Assembly: GCF_018991925.1 (NCBI RefSeq) | Contig: NW_024732415.1 | Location: 624,430 to 688,429 of the forward strand | Length of the DNA stretch: 64,000 nucleotides | DNA from: Homarus americanus | Lineage: Eukaryota; Arthropoda; Malacostraca; Decapoda; Nephropidae | Reading direction: 5' to 3' | Shown here: piece after piece, positions 47,501-59,300 of the stretch | Position numbering within the stretch: position 1 is the first letter of the stretch | How the letters are laid out: the number at the start of each line of letters is the position of its first letter | Position numbers and translations under genes: made by a program | Notes under the pieces: model-generated | Told to the model about the DNA's origin: nothing | Databases searched by the model: none | Seen by the model: only the letters and a program-made list of their open reading frames with translations

Positions 47501-50500
47501 CATAAGACAACACCTGGCATCTACTCGAGTCATATATGTGACTTAATTTTAACCGGTAAGTGCTGCTTTGTTAAAAATTACATCAAAATAACAACATAAA
47601 AATACAGTTGACAATAGTGCACAGTGGAACCTCTATTTAATGGACTTTAAGGAGAGGAAATTCCATTATATCGAGGGTCCGTTAGATGTGAAATCCCCAT
47701 CTCACGAATTATATGGAGAGAGAAGTCCGTTACATGGAGGTTTCACAGCACAACGAAAATTTCTGAGTACAGTAAATTGACGTTAAAAACCCCAACCCCC
47801 CTTTACCTACATAACCCTAAGAAGATGCCAGATATTGCCCAGAGTATCGAGGGAACTTTGTCCACAACTGCACATAAGATGATCAACAACATCCTGAATC
47901 TAATGACCTTTGTAGATACAGGCAAAATAAAGTGTCTGAATGAGTGAGAATTACAGCCCAAATTACAGTTTTTGAATGAGGCTACAAGACCCAAGTTACA
48001 AAGTTTCTAAACGAATGTGAATGTGAAATTAATGTGTACAGGGGAGAGAACTGTGTATAAAATGTATTAACTTGATCCTGATGAATAATATGGCTAATTG
48101 CTCATTTCTGAGGGATCCTGTACAGAAGTGAAAATTGGCTGATCCATGATGTATTAAGAGAAAATTGTCTGATCCATGACCTACTACAGTGTACTTTAAA
48201 TTGGCTGATCCATGACCTACAGTATTAAGACAAAATTGGCTGATCCATGACACAATTTAAATTAGCTGATTCAGGACATACTTTAAATTGGCTGATCCAT
48301 GACATATCAGAGAAACTAACTGACAATTAAGTCCAGTTACATAATCTGACACAAAACAGCTGACAACTCAAGTAAAGGTTCTGACACATACAAGAGTTAT
48401 TGATCATAATCTTCAAATACAGGGAGGGAGGGAGGGGGGGGTTAGGCAATTAATCATGAGGCAAACATTAAAAAAAATAACAACACTTAATATTATCAAT
48501 GAACACACTTAGTAAACAACAATATCTACCAGTAATTATTTTTTAATCAGCAAAATAATGATTACACTCAGTGAATAATTGTGCAGCCAATGAGTAAAAA
48601 AATAGTAACTAAGTGTAATAAAACTCCGACCAACTGTAGTGAGTCTATTAGTGAACAGTGCAATACCATCTCTACACCATATAACTTGACCAGCGTGTTA
48701 GGCGTATGCGTCTGTGTTCTTGGCTTAACTGAGCAATAATTTGGGTTTATTAAAGGTCTAAGTGAAGTCTAGGTGAGGCTAAAGATGTATATATATGTGG
48801 TGATGATTCATATTTAAAAGCTATTACGTATCAATCTAAAAATTTACCTTTTAAGTTTATCCCACACTAATTGTTATGTTTCTTGTATGGGTTCATTACT
48901 TTCTTTTATATTTCTGTCTGATGTAAAACTTCCTAATCGTAACTTTCCTTTCTTTAAAAAAAAGTGATGAAGCAAAATATATCTAAGGTGCACTGAGTCT
49001 GTTTCCAAAATCCTAAATAAGGGGGAAAAATGTCTTTGTTTTTTAGAGATGCAACAGTGCCCTTAATATTCTTGTTTTTTTTTTTCCAATTTATATCATT
49101 ATTTAGACTTGAAAAATACAGTAATGAGCTTCAGTCATGTTAGGGACAATATCTTCTCAATCTTGTATCAACAAAAAAGGTGAACAATACTAATATTATA
49201 TACAATATGACTTGCATTATGTGATACAAGACTCTGGGCATGAAATAATAGATAATTTATTTCTTAATATGGTTGATGTCTCCATAGAATGCTAGTTATC
49301 CACAGTAAAGGACAACAGCAATCTTACATCATTTTCTGTTACTTCCACGGATGATGGAGTTCTCTTTACAGTAAGCCTTGTCAACAACTATTAGATTTGT
49401 TCTAATGAGTTCTCCTATATAAAAATGTTTGTTGCTGTGAGCTTATAAGTGTTCCAGTACAGTAGTGTAATAAGAGTGCTGAGTGTGAGTTTATAATTGA
49501 TAAGACAACTGCTGTATATTATGCAAAATGTTGTATTAAGGTGCAGAGGTGTTGTATAGTGCAGAGTGTTGTATAGTGCAGAATGTTGTATAGTGCAGGA
49601 GAGTGTTGGGATAGTGTGAGGACAGGACAGGGCCCACACCGGACACAGGTAGGACAGCGATCAGCAGCCAGGTAGCGGCGGCCGGACTCACTCACGATAC
49701 TCACAAGTCGCACTCTAAACTTGGTCCTCACGCAACCATTGTCACGCCTGCTTTCAAATGATGCCTAAGTTGCTTTCACGGCTGTTTAAGTCCTAATAAA
49801 ATTGAAGAGAGTCAAGATGGGGCCGCGATGAAGCGGTGAGAACATCAACACAGAGGCTGTGTTCTCATCGCTAGGTTAATTACATCATCAGAGTAGCCTG
49901 AAACCTGCATCAAATCTGAGAGTAAGTGAAGAAAAGAGTTTCTGCCAATAAAATTAATAAAAATTAAGGGGCAGAACTGAACAAAAAGAATTATGAAGCT
50001 ACTTGTAAATAAACAAGGGCAATCAAATGTAAAACTTTGCAACAAGAAACATATACACAGCTTCTAACAAGGGGAAGTGCAGAGGGAGGTTGTGCTGGGA
50101 ATGACCAGAGCTCAGGGCAGGGGCGGCCGCTCTCTCACCATCTTGAAGAGTGCACAAAAAAGAGAAATAAAAAAAATAATAAAAAAAAATGGATTAATTC
50201 ATATTCCTAATTATGAGGAAAACTTTATAGTTTGAAAATGAAAAGATCTTCCCTAACTCACATGTTCTTTCTTGGATAAACTGACTTGACCTGTATTATG
50301 AGTCACACTTAATATTCTTACTCAAGTACAGCCTTAATCTATACAGTACTGAGTTTGGAAATATATATATACAATATATATACTGTATATATATCTTTCA
50401 GTTGCTAATAAATCTTAATCATAGTTTTAGGGTAATTAGTACTCACACAATTCTTACACAAAAAACTATATATAATGCTGCCCATGTATGATAATTATCT

Positions 50501-53500
50501 TCCTCCAGACAGGTCCAAAAATAATTCACCCACTTGTGAAACAGATTTAAATACATCATGAACCATCCTACGACAACTTCCTCAACACAGAACAAATCCA
50601 GACCAATGAATAACTGGCTCTCACACCTGATCAACAGATATATGTATTATTGTTTAATATGGAGAGGACGTGAACAATTGGGGCATCTATCCTGTGGCAG
50701 CAACACCCAGACCTGACGGGTTACTTTAGTTCTGTACAGGTTATCACACTTCTCACCCTGCCTCACCATGTTTAATTTAACAGTGGTATCTCACCCTATC
50801 TGGCCACACCTGTCTGTACTAAGGTGCTTCACCCTATCTGGCCACACCTGTCTGTACTAAGGTGCTTCACCCTATCTGGCCACACCTATCTGTACTAAAG
50901 TGCTTCACCCTATCTGGCCACACCTAACTGTACTATGGAAATAAGCTAATACCTCAGCCATTTGCTATTATATGAGAAAGACTAATTGTATTTCCATGAA
51001 TCATAAAATATTTTGATGCCCCATGATATACAGTGCTGATATGTACATAACATTGTTTAATAATGCTTCATATTACAATATTCTACAACTGGGTCACCTT
51101 AAGCCTTGGGCCAGGTAAGTTTGTATCCTCTAAAAGTGGACAAAAATGACCCAGGTGAATATTAGGCACCACCACTTATTTCATGTGGTGATTGAATACC
51201 CAAATGCTCAACTAACCTAACCTAAATGAACTTAACCTTAAATAACCTAATACTGTACAACTTAACCTAACACAACGTAGCATAACCGAACTTAACCCAA
51301 CACAACGTAGCATAACCGAACTGTAACCTAACCCCACCTAGTCTTCATGGTAACACAAAAACTTAGGATTATTATACAAAGCAACTCTGTTTACTTAAAT
51401 AATTGATATTAAATCTGGTAATAGGTCTTTGTACTGTATCTCACTGGTGGATAGAGCAACACACAGCAAACAGAAGAGCTCCCTGGTGACAGTTCTCAAC
51501 ACTATAAGAACCTGGGTCAATCCTGACTTATACGGTACAGGAATAACAAATTGTTTCGACCACACGGTTATTAAGAATCCTTATCAGGTCATCTCGTACT
51601 TATAAAATGCTACTATGTCACCCATCTCCCCTATTTTCTTTGAGGTTTTTCACTCATTTCTTCTACAAGTTTCTGTGCCCCCTAATCCATTACCCATAAC
51701 AGTGAGAGAGGGAGAAGGAAAGGAGGAACAATTATACTGTATCTTACACGTACAGAGTCGAAAGAAATGTCAGAGTGTTGTGTGGGAGTATAAAATAATA
51801 ATCTTTATATCACTGTGTGGATGCCTACACTAAACAGGCAGCTGGTGAGTTATGGGATGTCTCTTCTTTAAAGTAGGTGTTGTATTTTCATCACTTCTCT
51901 TTCACCGAGCAAATCACAATTTTGGTAGAAGTCTGTTTGAGCAAACCAGATGCGTCAAAAACTAGTCAGGCTACCTTAACAACTGCACTTCATTCAACAA
52001 ACGATGGAACTGTGAAGGTCTATTATTCCTTCATCCTCTCAAACAACCTGTGTAATTATCAACAAAGACTGACCACTGTCAAGACGGTATAATGCCAAGC
52101 CAACACAGCACCAGTTATGAGGATCTAAAAGACTCAACAGCGCATCTGATATGGACAAATCTACTAAAAAGGTATGAGATAAGTCTGTTATAAAAGCAAT
52201 CCTCTCTACATGAACACAATAACACACAAATTGGCACCAGATATGTTAAAAATCACCAAAATTTGTTATACATCACAAAGTCCATACCAATGTAATTCTT
52301 CTATCTCTCTCTCTCAAACTATTCATCAACTACACATTCAATAGTTCAGCAAACTTACCTACTCCTTGCTCTGTCAATGCTGTACCTCTCATTCCCATCT
52401 AACCCACCTTAAACGGTCTACCTTAACAACTTGTGTACGGAGACGCCTCCGAGTTGAATAAAATTGTCTGACATTATCCAAATAAAATATAGGGTCCCCA
52501 TTGTAAAGCGATTAAGGTTCCTCTCATTGACTGACCTCTTTTACCCTATCAACCTTTTCACAGAATAAGCCTGACCTACACTGCCTTAAGTACTACCAGT
52601 CTTATTTACAATCTTTCCTCCCCTCCAGATCACATTAATATTCACCCCCTTGCAGCATATGTTCCTTAAAGATTAATCACCCTAATGCTAACCTAACCTA
52701 ATCCCCTTCTCCCAGGTAGAATAAGGGTTGTTAATTTTCATGTGACTAAAACTGGGAAGCAGATGAATCTTTCAGCGATCCATCCCTCATTCTTCACGGA
52801 TAATCTCAAACTACCGCAATTCCCACGTTAGACTTGCACTCTCTGGAATTTCCTGTCACATGTTTTAATTACATAAAACAACAGTCGACAATTCAAGACA
52901 TCACACTTCAAATATTAATCGTAGAATAAATTTGAAGATGATGTTTATCTGATTTCTACCTAAAGTCCCTCCTCTCATTTACTCAAAAAAGTCTTTAAAA
53001 GTATAATCATTTTTAATTCAAATGCCATAATTCCTAACACAGTATTCATATCATGCAAGCTTGTTTTTTAAGTCAAATTTCCTCGATTGTATTTCCGAGA
53101 AAAGGACTGGAAAGGTAACAAGTTCCCTTCTTTGGATTTGTTTGGATTTTCATATAGAATGATGGTGCTTATAAAACTCACACAGTACAGGTGAAATGTG
53201 AGAAGTTCAGGTATACTTAATGGACTGAGATAATGTATGAATTCTATCTTTCTCGTAACTCCTTTCCTAGTTTTTTGTGGGGTGAAACGAGAACTACACA
53301 AACCTCAAAGAAAACAGGAAAAACAACTTGGGAAAGTGATGGACAACAAGTGTAGAGAACACCAAGAGAGATTTACGGCAACACATTGAAATACCAACAC
53401 ACACACTTGCTAATATTCTCATCTTGCAAAATACATGGATTGTCAGGTTGGAGACGATTCAACTACGACAGTACGAGCTGTTAGCCCACCCCCCAAACGT

Positions 53501-56338
53501 CTGTCTCGGTAAGTATCAGCACAATATCATAAACGGATGTACACTTCTCTACTCTGTCTCTGAGTTCTAGAGCAATGTGGTGCGTGCTGAGTAGTCCAGG
53601 CAGACAATACATCTTCATAATCAATTCAGAACAGGAGTCAAAACCTTGGGCCCTAAAACCATATCAAGAACTTGGGAACCCAACATGCATGGTTTGTGGA
53701 ACTAAAGAATAAACAATGAAAGAAGCTCCTTACCAATCTAACATCACAAGATGGCGAGGGAAGTCAAAAGGCTTAAGACAGATTATAATTATGAGATAGA
53801 ATTCAATTCCTTTTGGCGAAAAAAAAAATAAATAAAAAAAAAAGCTACAATATCAACACAAACATTCCCAGAAACTGACTCGGTTCATAACTATCCGCAG
53901 TATTATAGTCAAAGGAAAAAATAAATCCGTTTCCCGTCTTTATATCTCAAAGAAAGTGCATCCACCCATGCTGAACCTTCTTAATGATGGTAGAAGCAGA
54001 AAGAGATACTGTACCATAAACACATACACAGGTAGACGCTCTCACACACAAGCCATGAGAATGGATTTCAACCAACATCAAATTAGGTGTAATCACTTTA
54101 TTCCTTGACAATGGAATTTATATTAATACTCAATTATCCCACAACATATATTCATCAACATTGAAGCAAATGATGTGGCTGATATTAAAGTCAGACCCCA
54201 GTTAAAAAGATCTAGTCTGTTTGTACGTCAACCCTACAGAGTTTAATACCGAGCCTTGGAGGAAACTGGGTCCAAGTCTGTTATTGTTCACTGTACACAA
54301 AGCGTAAGCAGTGAATAATTCCAATGCAATCAATAAGAGAAAATTATACTGCTGGAGTAACAAACAAAGATCTGGTTGTCAGATAAAGAGAGTGATGAAT
54401 AGTTCAACCTTAAACACTCCCTCTCTGGGGCACTATACTGGGTGAGAGGGACTTGTAGCCACCCTTCATGTGGGCCTTATTATGGACACACATGATGAAG
54501 ACGTAACTCTGATTTTAGGGAAACCTGGTGAGAAAAGAAGAACAAGTCACTCGACCTGATCCTTTCTGAGCTTCACAGCGTCAGAGTACAATGAGAAAAT
54601 AATGAAACCCACCAACACCTGACTGCTCTCACTTAAACAACCTGATCTAGTCTAATCAGCAGAGACTTCCTGAGGGGTTACTCTATGTCATACCACACAC
54701 CACATCACCATCATCATTTTACTACCATTTTCCACACTCACACGGGTTAGCCACAATACCCGATGGCAGTTGTTGGGTATAACCATAACAGGGTGTCCCT
54801 CCCTCCCACACCAAGGTACTCGCACAAGGCCATAAAATGCAGCACGGGGGCGGTTACAGCTTCTAATACCAACTCAAAGGATGGGAACAATAATTCCGCA
54901 GCAGAAGATATAACATGCAAGCCCAGTGACCCTCTGGTGACATTCTCAGTGTGGCCCAAAAAAACATTTCTGAAATAGAACTTCCTGGAATTCCATTTTG
55001 GATCACACCAAGGAATTCTTTTAGAAACCCCAAGCCAGACCCTCATCTGGCCTGGAATATATAACTGCCTAAGATGACAGACTGAGATACTCACCATGAA
55101 CTCAGATGCTACCTTGACATGATGTGGGTGGTGTGAGCCTCCTGAACCAGCATGCTGGGTGTGCCCAAATTGGATCATTAACAGAGTTCCACAACCGTTG
55201 CATCACAATTTTAAAACAAAAGCAAAAGCCTCGTGAAGAACAATAATACTGAGAACTGTGTGGATCAGCCTGAAACTCCAATAGTGCTCAAAATTAAAGG
55301 CTAAAGCACTTAGCTCCATATCCCATCTGGGCTGTAGGAGATGCAGCTGATGGTGAGCCATCCAAACAGCGTGGAGTCCCGGCCGGAACTGGGGAGACTG
55401 ACGCCTGGAACCCCATTATCACCAAACCAAGTGATGGGCAACAGTGTGGTGCCATAACTCGTTGCCTTCATCTCAAATGGTGACCCTCACTTCTAAAAAT
55501 CCCTCTGGGGACTTGGTTTTGATAGGGAGGTGTAACTAATTCATGAATTAGTCCTAGCCACTTGTGTCCATTGACCTCTGTCATTATCTCACAGGCTAAT
55601 TAAATGTAATGTGTAAGTTGCTCAGTGAAGGGCATCTAGCCATAAACAAATACTGTACTATGTTCTTATTTCACTAACTAATCATCCTTAATGTTTAGAA
55701 ACTGAAAAATTATCACTTTAATGATAACAATGACTATCTTCCAGTCCTACTAAGCAAGTACAACTACTTACACATAATCAACCAAATCAATATTACTTTA
55801 GTGATTTTAGGTCATTCTCAGGCAAAATAAATAAATATTTTCCTGAGAGCAAACAACAATACAGTATGTGTAAAACTCTAAAGCTGATCGTTTATTTGTG
55901 TCACTGACCTTCTACAGTAAACCCGGTCAACTTAATGATTTTTTGTGACATGTAAGACAAGCCCGACAAATTAAAATCTGAACTATTTGCCGTTTTTCTA
56001 AGTTGCTGGAGAGGACGTAGTGTATGCATGGTGATACTAGTGAAGGCTTCCTGAAAATACTGGTGTGCCTGGGTGCAGTGTAATGTTATCGAGGCATTCA
56101 GTATTAACATGTAAGATGCGAAGAACAACAAAATGAGTACCACCACATTATATACTTTGCAACAGTAAACTCTAAGTGTACAGTAAACGTAAACTTATAT
56201 ATTGTATTTGTTCAAAGATTTTCTTAACATTGTCAAGTAGATTATAAAATTAATTTCTTCAGAAGTATTTTACATCTTGAGACAAGTGATAATGGACAAC
56301 CGTGAGGTGTATTTATGAGGCGATCTGGGCAAGAAATT

Positions 56339-56387
<49 letters not shown>

Positions 56388-59300
56388 CACAGTTAATGTT
56401 TGGCCATTTTAAAGTAAACAAAATGGTACCGTATACGAAACAACCCAAACTGCCTTATCTCTTGCCCGGAGCATCTCACATTACAGAAGTGCAAAAAACA
56501 AAGACTCCCAACTGGATCAGGCAAGTGGTGGTGTTTTATTACCTGATAAATACAGTGAAACTTCCATCTAATGAACTATATGGAGAGGAAGGTCTGTTAT
56601 ACCGAGGGTCCGTTAGATGTGAGACCTCCACCTAACTGATTATGTGGAGAGATGAGTCCGATATATGGAGGTTTCACTGTATGGCAAAATCTGGTAACAA
56701 ATCCGGCAAAATCCGATAATATATCCGGCAAAATAATAAACTGGTTTGGTCGAGTCTTCGGGAACCAGAAGGTGACGAGGACTTGAAAAAGATGAGCAAA
56801 ATTTGAGAAGTCTCAAAGATATGAACCATGTTGAGTAGTGTCTGTGTGAAGAAAAGAATAGGACAGTCTTAAGTGATGCTGCTAGAAAGGGGTGATCTAA
56901 GTAATGCTGCTAGAAAGGGGTGATCTTAAGTGATGCTGCTAGAAAGGGGTGATCTTAAGTAATGCTGCTAGAAAGGGGTGATCTTAAGTGATGCTGCTAG
57001 AAAGGGGTGATCTTAAGTAATGCTGCTAGAAAGGGGTGATCTTAAGTAATGCTGCTAGAAAGAGGTGATCTTGGATAAATCATTTTTAAAGAGGGGAAAA
57101 GCCCGATAACGAAGGTGAACTCTACTCAATATGGTCTGCATTTAACATGACTGACAATGAGGCAATAAGACCAAGGATAAAATAGTGCATAAATGTTTGA
57201 GATACTTGGTTAAGCCTTAAAGAGGAGGAGAAATGGAGAAATGTAAAGTGCAAAAGGTGCCAGATGACTGTAGGATAAAGAGCACTGCTTCCAAACACAA
57301 ACTCAGCAAAATATTGAAATGTAAAAGTGAATAAAGGAAAATATTAAATTGTGAGACAAGACAGATGGATGGATTCAGTTTCATCGTAAATTTGTTTCAA
57401 GGGCATGAGAGTATTGAAGCACTGAATACTGCAGCGATATATAGCAAAAATCATCGTCACTGAAGCACTTAATACTGGAGCCAAATACAGCAAATATCAT
57501 ACTCACTGAAGCACTTAGCACTTGAGCTAAATAGAGCAAAAATCATCACTGAAGCACTTAATACTTGAGCTAAATAGAGCAGAAATCATACTCACTGAAG
57601 CACTGAGCTAAATAGAGCAAAAACTATCCTCACTGAAGCTAAACAGACCAAAATTCATTCTGAAATTAGCACAATGACATTTACAGACAAGCAAACAGAC
57701 TAACACAGCTGTACGTACGCACCAACGGGATTCAAACCTAACTTTCCTTCCACCTTCACTGGTACAAAAACACTGACCACACTGATGAGAGGAAAATATT
57801 TACATGTAACTTTTTTGTTTAATAATTTAATGAGACACAAATAACTAGATCAAGTTATAATATGCCTCAGTTTATATACTAAATAGAAATTAACTTTGAT
57901 GCATTGTGATTATTTTTGTCTATATTTGTTTTATCATTTTACTTCCGAGATGTACTCATTTATGGCTTATACTTTACACACACACACACAGTCAGAACGT
58001 AGTAAAGATGTCTAATTATGTATTAATTTATCCTTTTCAATTCACGCTAAAAAAAAAAGAGAGAAAAAAAAGGCAAACACATTTAACAATAGTTATTATT
58101 TTTTTTAACTACATCTCCTTCCTAACCAAGAACTAAAACCATGAGTATCAACACAGTCTTAGATATGTTATGGGCCCCAGTTTCTGTCTGTAGTATGACG
58201 GGGTTATTTGACCGTGAACATTGGGCAAAATTTCTGGTGGGTTCACTTGTGTTATGGTTTTTGTTTCGATTGTGCTACTTATGTTTCCTTGGTATATCAC
58301 TGAATGAAGAAATGCAAACTGTACCGTGGCGAACAAAAGTCATGTCGCCTCTTCTGCTGCTCCATGAACCCAAAGATTCAGACTCGTGAACCCTTAACCA
58401 TAGACACAGATGTTTTGGATTCACAAATCTGAATCTCGAGGTTCATGAAGCAGCAGGAGAGGCAATAGAACTTTTCTTGTCGAATGTACCATCAATTATA
58501 AATCATTCTATAGATGATGTGTCATAAGGGATCTGTGAGTACTGGAGAAGGTAAATACTTTCTAAACAACGAGAGGATTACTGCACCTGACACGACAATA
58601 ATGGCGTGACTTAAGAGGAGGTTAAAGACCGATACAACGAGACCACAGCTTCCTTAACCTCTTCTTTACTCTAAACCAACACTATGATACTGTACATGCA
58701 CACCACAGCCAACAGTGTTAATAAGACGTTGTTGGTCCGCAGTAAAGATGAGGTTAATACCACATGCAACCTTTACCCTGGCAAGAGAGAGCTTGAAAAA
58801 GACTATTGATGCCCTATTGACTACAACATAGTTCCGTTTAAGAGAATTTTGACGTGTTGACTAAATTATACTTCCATCCAAGAGAATTTTACCATATTAC
58901 ATAAATCATAGTTCCTTTTAAGAGAATTTTGTACGGTCAAACTTTAAACCATCCATCTTTGTCTAGTATTTATTATATGATCTTCCTAAAGTAAAAAAAG
59001 AAAATGGAGTCAACTATTTGTATTTTTCCTGATTTTAACTGAAATAAATGGACTTAGACTCCTGTATAATGACTTAAAGAAGGTTATCATGTAATTAACT
59101 ACGTAAAGAAACATTCCCAGCGTTATCTGACTTCACCCGGTGTATCAGATCCTGAGTACAAATAACTACAGAGAACTGCTCAACATGTTACTCGCTGATA
59201 AAGTGATCGCTAATGGTTCTGTGAGCTCAATCTTTCAGAACAAGATAAAAAAAAATTGTATCAAAACAACACGTCCAAAATTAAGGCTAAAACCACTTGC

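Noticed and set aside
54747..55178. 143-codon minus-strand ORF in the SSBP intron
   Set aside because: No recognised domain, no conserved motif and no convincing splice sites; cannot be supported as a gene.
58141..58389. 82-codon plus-strand ORF with a hydrophobic stretch
   Set aside because: Lies in an SSBP intron, overlaps one arm of the long hairpin and matches no family I recognise.
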